Shown piece by piece: positions 10,497-22,113 of a stretch of DNA of 64,000 bases. The number at the start of each line of letters is the position of its first letter. Position 1 is the first letter of the stretch. Source of the stretch: Lonicera japonica (Eukaryota; Streptophyta; Magnoliopsida; Dipsacales; Caprifoliaceae); contig CM038469.1 in NCBI GenBank assembly GCA_021464415.1, positions 14,796,501-14,860,500 on the forward strand. The letters run 5' to 3'. The position numbers and the translations under genes were made by a program. The notes under the pieces are model-generated. The model was not told the DNA's origin. It saw only the letters and a program-made list of their open reading frames with translations, and did not search any database.

Positions 10497-10750
10497 GGTT
10501 TTTTTTAAAAGGACAAATCTCTTACTCTCTTTCTAATAAAGGATATTATATTTTTAGACTTAGTTTCAAGGACAACTTTTTAACTAAGGACCAAATGAAT
10601 TTAAATTAATTAAAAACAATAAATAATCAAATTTCCAATAGTGCCCTTATTATATCTAAAAACGACTTTTAATATTAAATTAAAAAAATGACCGTATTTT
10701 ATAGAAACATAAATTCAAATTAAACTAATCAATCCGCTAATTCAAATTTA
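10497..10750. repeat. Dispersed repeat, copy 1
   Basis: Shares a start (GTTTTTTTTAAAAGGACAAA) and collinear landmarks (AAAGGA.ATT, TTAGTTTCAA, GACAACTTTTTAA, CCCTTATTA) with 24486-24740 over about 250 bp. It is non-coding. It may be one end of a transposon family marked by AAGGACA motifs. Confidence 0.6.
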
Positions 10751-11143
10751 AAAGTTAGTTGTGTCTTGAGTCAACAAATATGATAAGAAAAAAAATTGAA
10801 ACTGAGGCTTTATCCACGCAGAAGATTCAAAAGTGAACATCAATCTAATATGTTTAACGTGAGTAGAAATAATACACACAGACTTATTATTAAAAAAAAG
10901 GAAGAGGCAGAATGCAAAAGTCAAGTAAAATATGGATATGGCAATAGGCGACTGGACTTATAACTTAATTAGTTATATATAAATATATAGCACATTAAAG
11001 AGGGAAAAAAAACAGAGATACAGTGGCAATCAACCTTTTTACATAAAATTGAATCCACGAATGTGCGGTGTAAACTTGAAATAGATTTATAACCACCATA
11101 CATCTCCTTCAACCTTGTTCAATTTTTATCTTTTTAATATCTT
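10751..11143. other. AT-rich spacer, no gene seen
   Basis: No coding, RNA or repeat signal recognised. Confidence 0.4.
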
Positions 11144-11510
11144 TTACACTATGTTTTGGCATTTGGGAGAAAAAAGAGGAGGATCAAGTTTTAATCGGAG
11201 ATGGCGACGGCGACAGGAACAGAGACGGAGGTGGAAGGAGTAGTGTAGAGGGCGATGGCGAGGTCGACCACAATGGAGACGGAGTCGGGCTTTCAATTTA
11301 GGAGAGAAAAATGGTGACGTTGACGGTTGCAAACTGCGAGAGAGGGGTTAGGCAATAGCGAGCGAGAGGGCGAGAATGGTCGACTGCGACCTTGACGGGT
11401 CGACGGCGAAAAGGGGGATAGGGCACAGACTTAATGGAGAAGAGAGGTGTGATTTTGTTTTGGTTGGAAGGGGGAAGATATTTCATAGATAAAAACGTGA
11501 TTTCTTTCAC
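11144..11510. other. GC-rich island of unknown origin
   Basis: About 300 bp stands out from the AT-rich surroundings, rich in GGCGA/GACGG words (GATGGCGACGGCGACAGG, GTCGACGGCGAAAAGG). Frames on both strands are open for 60-70 codons but have no recognisable domain and look like low-complexity Arg/Pro or Gly/Asp sequence. It could be the interior of a DNA transposon, since a hAT-like end starts just downstream at 11551. Confidence 0.4.
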
Positions 11511-11550
11511 ACTTTTAGAACTCTTTTTTTCTAATCGTTAATTTGCTTAG

Positions 11551-11720
11551 AGGCGGAGTCAAGAATTAATTTTAAGAGGGGCCTAAATTAATAGATTTAA
11601 TATTTTATTTTATTTTGCATATATTATAATAAGGTCAAATTCAAAATATTATATTAAAATAATTAACATCTTATATGTCAAAAATCAAAATCACATATCT
11701 AATTACAATATTCCCCTTCG
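11551..11720. mobile_element. hAT-like transposon end, copy 1
   Basis: Begins AGGCGGAGTCAAGAATTAAT, then AGAGGGGCC, GCATATATTATAATAAGG and CAAAATATTATATTAAAAT. This matches the left part of 14356-14490 and resembles the GGCGGAGCC-type termini frequent in plant hAT elements. No transposase or matching right end is evident. Confidence 0.4.
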
Positions 11721-14355
11721 AAATTTCATATTTTAAAAATTCTAAATAAATTTTTCATTGTCGATAGTCATTAATATATCTACACACAATATGTCTAAAT
11801 AAATTAAATTCAAATTATGTCTAGGTTATATGATTGACTAATATATATGAGGACTGAACAAACATATCTGAGTAATTAAAATGTCTTTATTAGCCTGTGT
11901 AAAAATTATGACTGAAAAATTAAAACCGATAACCGGAGAACCGGTCTGATCCGAACTGATAAAATATCTGGGCACTGATATATCTACACACAATATGTCT
12001 AATGTTTACGCAAATAAATTAAAAAGTCTAGGCACTAAAATTTGTCTACTTGCTATTCTGGGATTATTGTATTTCAAACATATTTGTAATTTCAATCTCA
12101 ATGTCTGGTTAGTTTAAATTATTTTCCTACTTTGACGTTTTTTGAATAATTCTTATATTTATCTTCTTATTTGATTTTCATGTGATATGTGTTTGAAAGT
12201 ATTTGAACTTATTTGAATTCCTAATTTAATTATATATTTATTTTCTTGTATTTTATCTTGAAGAAGGGTAGTATTGAATTCAACTTAATTAATTGAAATA
12301 TTAAAGTAATTGATATTTTGTCCTATATTAAAAATTTGTCCTCGAAACTAATTCTAAAATATTAAAGTAGTAATGTGTAGTGTTTATAGATATATCATTC
12401 TTTATTATACCCGCCCTTAACATGTCTAGTAATGTTTTTAACTCACAAAATGTGTTTAAAATTAGAATACACACACACACACATATATATATATCAAGAT
12501 ATATATTATCTTTTTATCAACGTATAAGTTTTACTTTTATACACTGCTTTGACAATCATAATAATTATTTTGAAAATAATGTCACTGCTAAAATTAACAT
12601 CCAAAATATTTTGGAGCGAAAGAAATATAGTTATAATCAAGCCTCTTGGTCTTATAGTATAAAATTGTCACGGAGATAATCTTGGAGTCGATCAACTTAA
12701 TACTCTTAAAATTAATATTCAACGTTATCAAAATAATATTTAATCAGTAATAATCATACATTGCGAACGACTATTAATTAAAGTACATAAAAGCTAGCCG
12801 AAACATGTGTATGATAACTTTCGAATCAAAAAAGAAAGAAAAAAAAAATACAGTTATAATAGGGACAAGATTAATAAATGATGTTGTTGGGCTACTAGTT
12901 GATATAGTACATTGATTGTGCCATGAGTGTAGGTTTGATGGTAGAGAAAACAAATTAAACCCCCTGTGCAAAGGCAGTACTTGTACTATTTTATCTACGT
13001 GTCATTTATTTTATAGCACCCATGTGAATTAGACACAGCTCAACATGACAATGGCAACACCATCTTCACTGGCCCATACACGTAGTCTGTCCCGAAATAT
13101 ATAAAGTTTCATACAAAAAATAAAATAAATTAAGGTTTACTTTTCATGAATGAAACGTAATATTTTTTACTCTTATTCTATTATTGTATTTAAGATATCG
13201 GGTAATTGTTTAAGTTATAAATATTGTTGTTGTAACAAGAGTATGTAAGAACTTTTTATTCTAGTGATTATATTCAGGATCGGCACTGGGTGTCTCATAA
13301 TATGGTTATAATTTTAAGCAAAAATTTAGTACCATTGCTTATCTTTTCATTATAGTTTTACGAATTAATATAGTTTCCAGAATAACTATAATTTACTGCA
13401 ACTTCTTTATGCCTAAAACATTTCCAAAATAAGTCTCCCCCGAAGTTCTTATCATGCTTAATAGTTATTACTTCATCTGTATTGAATTAAAAGTCCAATT
13501 CTTTTGAGAAGATATACCAAAATCTCATGAAGGGCTAAACAATTTATTAGCATTTTTTCAAAAAAAATAAAATTTAAATATAAACATGTCAGAATATTAT
13601 TCGTTAAGAATTCGGAAACAATAATCGTTGTGCTTTAGCCATGTTGAAAACAAAATAGCACTTTTAGTCTTTATTATATAAGATAAAAAATGGTAAGATA
13701 AATAATATATTTTTATGAGAAGTTAAAAAATAAATTGAGAGATATGACGGGATGCTCTTTTGCTCTTTTGCCTTTTCCAATGAACAAATGTTCTTTGGGT
13801 GGTAGTAGGAAAAAAAATTCCATCAAAAATAAAGGATGATGGAGTACATATATTCGTAAAAATGAGCATAAAGTGGAGAGTATCTCACCACATTCCTAAA
13901 TTTATTTTTGAAATTTTCACACAAAACAATTATTTTTATTTTTATTTTTTTCATTTTATTGTCAGACAGACTCTTAATTATATGGGCTCTATCAAATTAC
14001 TCGTGCAATGGACTTCAAAATTTACACAAAGAATGAAAGCAATCATAAACGAGCAATCCTTGTATAGTATATAAGCATGGGTTGATAATTAATTTGCTAG
14101 CAGTTTACACCGAAAAGCCCAATAAGAAAGGCAGCCCAATTATTGAGTTAATGATAATTTCAACTACAAGGCATGCCCAGCTTTTATCCAAGCAGTTTAC
14201 AATTTTTTGTGTATCTAATATTACTATTATTATTCCAATGGTTATATAGCCAACTAGAATCTTTTTTATTCTCTTAATAAGTAGGTCTTGAATTCGACCC
14301 ACACAAACGTAATTTTTGAACCCTTTTTTAGTTCACTTTCGTTTTGGCTGTTATT
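11721..14355. other. AT-rich spacer without a recognisable gene
   Basis: Holds a small duplication of TATATCTACACACAATATGTCTAA-like sequence (near 11772 and 11977) and a CA/TA microsatellite at 12470-12492. Open frames here (for example 12380-12679) are short and AT-driven. A CCGATAACCGGAGAACCGG string near 11926-11945 resembles the CCGAACCGG-rich interior of the TIR element at 29378. Confidence 0.4.
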
Positions 14356-14760
14356 AGTGGTGGAGTCAGAATTATTGTTCAGGTGAGGCCAAACGCTAGA
14401 ATCACAAACAAGATTTTTTTGCATATACTATAATAAGGCCAAAATCAAAATATCATATACTAAAATTAATTATATATTTTGAAATATTTTTATCAACTCA
14501 ATATTCAACCTACTATAACCAACAAATACATATATTAATCTAAATATTAATTTATCAAATAACAATCTAATAAGCAAATTAACCTCAATAATCAAATTTA
14601 ATATCAATATTTAACAATCTAATAAGCAAATCAACCTTAATAAACAAATTTAATATCAATATTTAACAATCTAAGAAGCAAATCAACATTAATAAATAAT
14701 AACCAACAAACAAATATATTAACAATCTAATAAACAAATTAACATTAAAACACTTAATTC
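14356..14760. mobile_element. hAT-like transposon end, copy 2, with internal 52-bp tandem repeats
   Basis: AGTGGTGGAGTCAGAATTAT opens the copy, followed by GCATATACTATAATAAGGCC, collinear with 11551-11720. From about 14562 a unit of roughly 52 bp beginning AACAATCTAATAAGCAAAT recurs about four times (near 14562, 14614, 14666 and 14720), the later units more divergent. No coding region found. Confidence 0.45.
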
Positions 14761-16307
14761 TTAATATTCAATTTTTTTAAAATGTATAAGATTATAAAAA
14801 AGAAATATAATCTAAAATACCGGAACAAATGAAGAATGAAGATGGAAAGAGGGACAGAGGCACTGCTGATTGCTAAGGCACTGTGCTTGAAAAAAAAAAT
14901 AGACGCTATGCTTAAAAAAAATAAAATAAGCAACAATCGTTTGAAGAGGAAAGGGGGCGGAGGTGATGCTTTCCTTCTACTTCCTTTTATGATATAACCT
15001 AGACTTATAATACAAAATCACACCCCTGAACTTATACATTTATTTGCACGGAGCGCCCTCACCCAATAACTTACTTCACTTACAAAAATGGCCCCCGATT
15101 TTTTCCTTCTCACGCAACAGGCCTTATACTCTTTAAAAATTTTCAAAAAGTCTCCCACCTGGCCCTCATGTGGCTCTGCCCCTGGTGTTATATGTCCACC
15201 CTTACTTTTCGTGGTTGTGGATTCATATCTTGTACAAAAAAAGTTGTATAAAAAAAAGTTGTGTTGTTAAATCATCGCTTTGTATCAAGGAAAAAAAAAC
15301 ATTACTCTTCTCATTTATATATAAAGCGAGAAAATCAAGCAGCACGAAACTGTACATGAAAATCTATTCGATGAAAATTATAAAATTAAACATCGATCAG
15401 TAAAGATGTAAAACATAAATAAATCTATATTTTTTTTTGAATTTTTTTTTTGCTAAAATTGTACACATAATTAATGATAATGATGCTGTGTGTATCACGA
15501 GGATGAATTAAATATAGGCCACTATAATCCCCTAAAATAGAGACATATTAGGTTAAAAGATTAGATTGATTAATCAGTCTTACATATAGCCAAGCGACAT
15601 TGCAGTCACCTATATCAATCATGATGAGTCTACAACCTAAGAACCGAAACAAAATTAATAAAATTGAGCCTAGGCGGATCGATGTCAAATGACAAGCATG
15701 TGAAGCTTATTATGTTAGGATTATAATTAATTAATTAATAGTCCATCTTTAATTTTTGTGTTTTTTAAGAACTTAAGGCGCTAATTTAATCACAATTAAA
15801 AGTTTGGAATAAAATTTATTTTATTTTACAAGTTTTGGTACAGTGATAATATTTTGAAAAGAAACAAGCTTTTTATTTACAACATCTAAAAAAAGTAGTA
15901 TTAACTTGATCAAAATGGGAGGATTAATAATGTCATACTCCATTTGACATTAAGACGGAAACTAACGAAAAAATAATTGATTTGAGTGAGAGTTTGAAAA
16001 AGAAGTTGAAGAATGTGATAAGGTGGTCACAAAGAATAAATTAATGAAAGGAAGATGACATCTACTCAAGAAGTTTCTACTTTGAAAAAAGTAGAAAAAA
16101 TAAGTGATTCAGATGAGAGTTTAAAAAACAAGTTGAAAAATGTGGTAGATGTTCAATTACTTTTTTTCACAAGGTTCGCCTAAGGCCGCTCTCTTGTTCA
16201 TGAATTAATAAAAATGTGCAAAAGTTCTATTAGTTTATGTCATTCTACAAGTCACCCTTGCCCCAATGAACAAGGAACTCGATGCCACTATTCTATCTAG
16301 AAGCTTA
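14761..16307. other. Spacer, no gene seen
   Basis: AT-rich. A stretch at 15010-15190 (CACACCCCTGAACTTATAC, TGCACGGAGCGCCCTC) resembles the low-copy ends of long-TIR elements, but no partner was found. The string around 15240-15290 (AAAGTTGT, ATCATCGCTTTGTA) is related, in reverse orientation, to the tandem repeat at 52880-53085. Confidence 0.35.
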
Positions 16308-17020
16308 GGGCTCGTTTGGTTCGAACTTTTGAGGATTCTTGGAATCCTAAATTCCATTCCATGAAAATTATTTTGTTTGGTTGGAGTTTTAGGTAGGAAT
16401 TTAGGATTCCTAGGAATCCTAAATTCTCCTATTTTGCCAAAATCTATTCCCTTATAAATTTGGAGGAATCTTGGATTTCCAATTTGAGGAATCCTTTTTT
16501 TTAGTCCAAAAACTGTTCTTTTTTTCCAGAAAATGAAAAAAAAATATTTTTTCCAGAAAATTTGTAAAAATATTTTTTTCCCAGAAAGTGAAAAAAAAAA
16601 TTCCCAGAAAACTAAAAATATTATTTTTTCCCCAGAAAGTGAAAAAAATTATTTTTTCCAGAAAATGAAAAAAAATATTTTTTTCCCAGAAAGTGAAAAA
16701 AAAAAAAAATTTCCAGAAAATTATAAATATTATTTTTTTCCCCAGAAAGTGAAAAATTTTATTTTTTTCCAGAAAATAAAAAAAAAATACTTTTTTCCCA
16801 AAAAATGAAAAAAATTATTTTTCCCCAGAAAATGAAAAAAATAATATTTTTCCCAGTAAATAAAAAAAATCCAGAAAATTATAAAAAAAAATTGCCGAGT
16901 TCATTCCTAAAACTTCAACCAAACGAGCATTAATGGAATCCAATAAAGGATGCCAGGAATAAAGGTTTCCTGACATCTAGAATGCCAATTCCATTCCTAA
17001 AGCTCGAACCAAACGAGCCC
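16308..17020. mobile_element. TIR element with tandem-repeat interior (713 bp)
   Basis: Ends are inverted repeats GGGCTCGTTTGGTTCGA (16308) and TCGAACCAAACGAGCCC (to 17020), flanked by TTA on the left and TAA on the right. A second, inner copy of the terminal motif (CAACCAAACGAGC) lies near 16915-16928. The middle (about 16515-16890) is an array of units like TTTTTCCCAGAAAGTGAAAA, so the long open frames there are repeat artefacts. Non-autonomous; the superfamily is not certain (Tourist- or hAT-like). Confidence 0.75.
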
Positions 17021-17312
17021 TAATGTATTAAAAAACAGTCGTAATATATGATAAATACACTATTCACCTTTTAAAAATATATATTATAACTTGAACCATG
17101 TAATCTTTTATCTTTATACATTTCAACGATTAAAACCATTCAACCTTATTTTATTTTGTTTTCTATAATTTTTTTTGCACACTTTATTAGTTTATTACGT
17201 GGTTGGCCCATAGAATAAGTGAACAAGGCACTGGATAGGCCCAATAGCATATGCATTAGCTTTTCTTTCTTTTCTATATTATTAATGTTAACTTTCACGT
17301 GAGACTGTGTAA

Positions 17313-17717
17313 GGGCATCCACAACGTTGTGATGGATTAAAATTTATGGTAAATTTGCTTTTTGTTTTGCTAACTTCCGAATTAGTCTGCAGCGAAAAGG
17401 GCAAGAGAAAAGGGAAATCCCCATACGAGTGAGCCATACTCGTATGAGATATTTTGTTTTTCTTTAATTAAAAAAAAAAGAAAAAAGGAAAAAGAAGAAA
17501 GGGAAATGGCCATACGAGTGAGCCATACTCGTATGTTTTATTTCTTTACATTGATACGAAGTTACTGCACTCGTATTACTTATACGAGTGACCTTCACCC
17601 GTATAAGGTAAAATTTAATAAATTTGTAAGTTTAGTCGTTCTCTATCCTATATGCCAAATTTTACTCGCCTAAATTCCTCCACTATGAAGAGGGTGTCCT
17701 AACCGTTGTAGATACTC
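17313..17717. mobile_element. Tourist-like (PIF/Harbinger-type) MITE, 405 bp, with internal hairpins
   Basis: Left end GGGCATCCACAACG and right end CGTTGTAGATACTC are imperfect inverted repeats. Both are flanked by TAA (17310-17312 and 17718-17720), the 3-bp duplication typical of PIF/Harbinger. Inside, CATACGAGTGAGCC followed by ATACTCGTATG occurs at about 17422 and again at about 17510, each able to form a short stem; a third, inverted relative (GCACTCGTAT, TATACGAGTGACC) follows near 17566-17594. No coding capacity. Confidence 0.75.
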
Positions 17718-17747
17718 TAAGGTTTTTTTTTTTCCGTTGAAAAATGG

Positions 17748-17780
<33 letters not shown>
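17748..17780. repeat. (TA)n microsatellite
   Basis: Uninterrupted TA dinucleotide run of about 30 bases. Confidence 0.9.
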
Positions 17781-17783
<3 letters not shown>

Positions 17784-18138
17784 GTCTTACCTACAAAGTG
17801 TTAGGACAAGATTTCGTGTGCGTCGACTAATTCCAACTCGCATTCGTGGCTGGCTGCTACTACCTAAACGTTCTCGCATTCTTGGTTGGCTGTTAATATC
17901 CAAACATTATTTTAATAGTGCTGAAAATCTAGATGAAAAGCAAACCTACTAAACTTCAAGATTGTCTCAAGAGTAACCTTATAATCAGAATTCTAAGGAA
18001 CTTTTGCACTCTTGCGTTGGCAATGAATTGAGTCCTACTACTATTGCATACATCCTGTAATCTTTTGACATTCAGAAGTAGAAAAGTAAAGTTATATGCA
18101 AGTTTATACGATAATAGGCAGTTTAACTAGTATAGAGG

Positions 18139-18298
18139 GTTTTTTTTCTTTTTTTCTTTTTTTAAAAAAGGGGGAGACGGTGTAAGTCTCTTCCTTTTAC
18201 TAATATAATGAAATTCCCACCTCTCTAGATGAGCTCGAACTCAGGATCTCTCTTAAATTCGAGTAGGTGCCTTACCAACCAGGTTAGCCAACTTGCTA
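18139..18298 (-). mobile_element. tRNA-derived SINE, minus strand
   Basis: Read on the minus strand from about 18298: GTTGGCTAACCTGGTTGG is an A-box-like tRNA head and GAGTTCGAGCTC about 40 bases on is a B box, the two parts of an internal RNA polymerase III promoter. A non-tRNA body follows, then an A-rich tail seen as poly-T at 18141-18170 on the plus strand. Length (about 160 bp) fits plant SINEs. I could not see a convincing target duplication. The body shares AAGGAAGAGACTTA-like words with the SINE at 45730, suggesting a shared 3' region. Confidence 0.75.
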
Positions 18299-18617
18299 TA
18301 TTATACAAGTTTACCATGTTAAGAATAGAAGGAAGAGAGTACTTATATCAATCTTCCTTTTCTAATAAAAAGAATATATACAAGTCATTTAATAAGAATA
18401 ATAAGGAAGGAGATGGCGGGTGGGTCGGTCAATTGTACAATAATTTTAAGTGGATATAAAAATATGACATACAAACTGACATATTAAATGTGACTACCAT
18501 GTATTAGTTAAAATAATCACATCATATTTTATTCTAACCAATGAATAATTAACCCGTTGATATGTCAATTTTTTATATCCATATAAAATTACTCTCAATT
18601 ATATTAGGTACAACTTA

Positions 18618-19290
18618 GAGTATCTCTAATGATATAATCAAAATAATAGTTATAATCAATTTTAACAATGCTGGCTAAAAACACTACTCAATGGTATAAT
18701 CAAATATTAGCAACCTTTTAAGCAATAACCAAATATACTCCATTTATAATCAAAGTTAACAATCTTTTTCAATAACGAAAATGAGGAGGTCATCAATTCT
18801 ATTCGGTAAAAGATAATCTTTTTAAATTTAAATCATCTTTCTCTCATTTTTTTGAAACAAAATTCAAATCGATTAATTTGCAGCCAATCAATATAATGAA
18901 CCCCACAATCAATTTGGCCTTTTTTCCTACCTTCTTTAGCCTTCCTGTTTTGGCTTTTCTTTTACTTTTTTGTGAATTTGCTTGGTGGACTTTAGTTCTT
19001 AGGTATTTAATCCATTTTGCAATTTCTTCTTATAAGTTGCTCATTTCATTGTGTTTTTTGAAGTCATTAGGAATGGCCTTTTTGTATCTCCCACATTTTG
19101 TTACTTTTTTCTTTATTTATGCTACTACTCTAATGTCCTAGTTTGAACTTAGAGAACTTATAAAATATATATATAATAGATTCCACAAATTTGATTATTG
19201 AGAAAAAATACTCATTAAGAATAACTATAATTTTAATAATTTAGTTAATAAATAAATTATTTAATTTTAATTATTTTATTGGAAATGCTC
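18618..19290. mobile_element. Tourist-like MITE, large copy (673 bp)
   Basis: Left end GAGTATCTCTAATGATATAA and right end (inward) GAGCATTTCCAATAAAATAA. Flanked by TTA at 18615-18617 and 19291-19293, a PIF/Harbinger-type 3-bp duplication. It is collinear, in inverse orientation, with 60555-60954 over both flanks. It carries about 270 extra bases between two similar strings, ATAATGAACCCCAC (near 18893) and ATAATAGATTCCAC (near 19166). The open frame at 18878-19141 (very hydrophobic, 87 codons) lies in this extra part and is not recognisable. Confidence 0.8.
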
Positions 19291-19293
19291 TTA

Positions 19294-20715
19294 CGAGATA
19301 CGTGTCCCACAATCTTTTGATTCCAAAGTGTGTATCTTTTCTTGACTTCTGAGTGAAAAGGTAGTGACAAAGGGTGTACTTTCTTCCCTATGTCACTGTC
19401 TCATTAATGAGCATAGATTGATAGATGGATTTATATATGTATCTATGCACACTAGCTATGCAAGATGAATGAGCAACAGCAACTTCAAGATTCTTATGCT
19501 TTACTAGTTACTAATTCATCAAACATCTAATTTATTCTTGAAAATGATAGTCTTACTAGTTTTATTGATCGAATAATTGTACAATATACATAATGAATTG
19601 TACAATCCTTATATTCCCATAATATACAACTCGATCATAATATACTTGGTATGATTATCAGGTAAATGAGGCCAGTAATATTACATTATTCTTCATTTTT
19701 TTATATATATATAAAATTTTCAAGTGCGAACCGATCCGTGCGGATCAAGCTTTTTTACGACGCTTTTTTTTTCATAAAAAACATTATAAAAATGCTCAAT
19801 CTGAATGAACCAATTTGTATTTGAAACAGATTCTATATATAAATATATTTATGAATGCCTAGTCTAATATTCCTTTTTGGATAATATTCAAGACCTAGAG
19901 AATGGAGACCACTAGGTTTAGGGACATGTGTTCTGGGAACAAATATAGATACTGAAAGAACTATATAAACACAAATAAAAGTCAATCAATTGATTATTAT
20001 AATTATATATATTATATTGTGCATATCAATTATGGATCCAAGTCCAACAATACATAATCCCTCAAAATAATTACCAATGGAAGACAGAAAAGATTTGCTT
20101 GATTACACCCACACCTAACACTACCCCCAAGTTGAAATAGGTACACTCAACGCTAGAGAGGTTTTAATTTGTGTGGATTTATTATTAATTATGGGCAATG
20201 CATAAATTCCTCTTTTATGTTTGGGCCTAGAGATGCACGCATTGACATTTCTATCTCTTCTTCACTTAAATTAATAACTCCTATTTCATGAAAAAGTCTC
20301 ACCTTCCAATTTAATTTCCTCATACCTATCATACATTTTTCAAGTCTTGAAACATACATTCTACTCATTATTTATATATATTTCTTTTGAAACATTTAAA
20401 TTAAGAGTCGCGCTTTTAAAATAATTTGCGTATAAAAAGTTTAAGATATTTTTAAATTAGATGGCAACTGATGAATTTATAGTTACAGGAAAAGAGAGAC
20501 GAGATTCAAATTCTCGGTTATTTGAGGGTATGATGAACCCTTATCAAATGAATTAACATGAAACTCATAGAGAAAGAAAATGAATTATATCTACATTTAT
20601 AAATTTAGAAGGAGTTAGGTAAGGATTTTAAGCAAGCTAGTTGTTGTTGGTCGGAGGTCCACCTTCATGAGTTGCATGTCCACCGTTGGAGCAACCATCA
20701 CTCCCTACTTAACTA
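19294..20715. other. AT-rich spacer, no gene seen
   Basis: Only short AT-rich frames. A CGAACCGATCCGTGCGGATC palindromic patch lies near 19727-19746. A B-box-like GAGATTCAAATTCTC near 20502-20516 has no partner A box. Confidence 0.4.
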
Positions 20716-20724
20716 ATATAATAT

Positions 20725-21107
20725 TGGAAATTTTCTTCTAAGGAAATCCGTTAAATAATGACCGTCCATTTCGAGAGATTAATAAACGATTTTTTTTTCA
20801 TAAAATTTTGTATAATTGATTTTAATAATAAGTAAATCATAACCATCAAATTTCAAAAAAGAGCTCAACTTAGAAGTTAATAATATGATCATACAAAATT
20901 TGAATGGACGAAAATAAACATATATATTACATTTTTTATCACACCCACTTTTTGTTTGAGTTTTTTTATGAAATTTTGAGGATATGATCTACTCGTTATA
21001 GAAATCATTTTCACCAAATTTTATGATTAAATTCATCCTTTCACCCTTAAAAATGGACGGTCCTTATTTTTCTTAAAGTAAGAGATTCCCTTAAGAGAGC
21101 ATTTCCG
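20725..21107. mobile_element. Foldback/TIR element containing two hairpin repeats
   Basis: Left end TGGAAATTTTCTTCTAAGG and right end (inward) CGGAAATGCTCTCTTAAGG are inverted. Inner inverted landmarks ACCGTCCATTT (20761) and AAATGGACGGTCC (21051) confirm the symmetry. The 9 bases ATATAATAT occur on both flanks, a possible target duplication in simple sequence. Two copies of the window's hairpin family sit inside (about 20803-20853 and 20970-21023). Confidence 0.6.
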
Positions 21108-22105
21108 ATATAATATATATACTAAAAGATTATAATTAAAAATAATAAAAAAAAAGTGCTGTTCAGCATTAATTTTATAGTTATCTGTGCAATTAACTAG
21201 TCAAAGTTAAGAAACATATGCTCCCTTGTTAGAAACCCTAGCTAGCTACACATGTGAGTGATCGAGTCGCAATGGAATTAATGACAAGCCTACTTTTGAA
21301 ATTTGTCTTAAAAATAATATTGAATCTAGGGTTAGAATTGTATTATATGATTTAGGTTTATAAATCTTATGAGTGCCTCAATTAATCAAACAACATTATT
21401 GCTGTAAATTAAGTTTGTGATATTCCTTTAATTTTGCAATCATTTGAGTTTATATGAATTCATCTTGTTGCCTGGTAATTGCATGCCACCATCACGATAT
21501 TTATCGTTGTATTTTTATATTATATTTAAATAGTAGTACAGATTATAATGAAAATAAATATTAAGAGTGCCGTTAACAACCATCTAACTGCATATTAATG
21601 TTTTAGTGCAAGAAATTAATTTATGTCACAATTTCCCAAATTAAATTGCCCAAATCGAAAAGAGTGACAATAATATCTGGAACTAGGATTTAGACCACAG
21701 AATTTTCAAACCCTAGTATTAAGGACCACTTAAGGTTGAAAATTAGTTTTACGCCCCTGTTTCGACTTTTTGACTACAAATGATATTAAATCCAATAATT
21801 CCCAGCTGGATTGTTAATAGCAAAGGACGAAATTACACATCTTATGATTTTTGGCATCTTTCCAAGAAAGCTTTTGAGTCATGGTGCTTGTATGAAAACA
21901 AAAATTAGTGGTTGGACAATATATTTATAATTCAACCAATCATTAAACTAAATTATTAATAATTATACTGATTCAAAAATAAATATGCGGATATTTATAT
22001 AAAAAATGGTTATCAAGGAAATCGTGTTTCTCGGAAAATTAAATGATGTTGCCAAAATGAACACAAATTATTTAGCTCAACATTTAGCATAGTAACACAC
22101 CCTTA
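21108..22105. other. AT-rich spacer, no gene seen
   Basis: No open frame, RNA or repeat unit I can name. Confidence 0.4.
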
Positions 22106-22113
22106 TTTTTGAA

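Noticed and set aside
14215..14310. Possible SINE with GGTCTTGAATTCGACC as B box
   Set aside because: The A box is poor and no tail or duplication is visible.
16533..16808. 91-codon frame rich in Phe and Lys
   Set aside because: It follows the tandem CCCAGAAA repeats inside a TIR element.
18878..19141. 87-codon hydrophobic frame that resembles membrane segments
   Set aside because: It lies in a MITE, is T-rich, and has no recognisable family; T-rich DNA gives hydrophobic residues by default.
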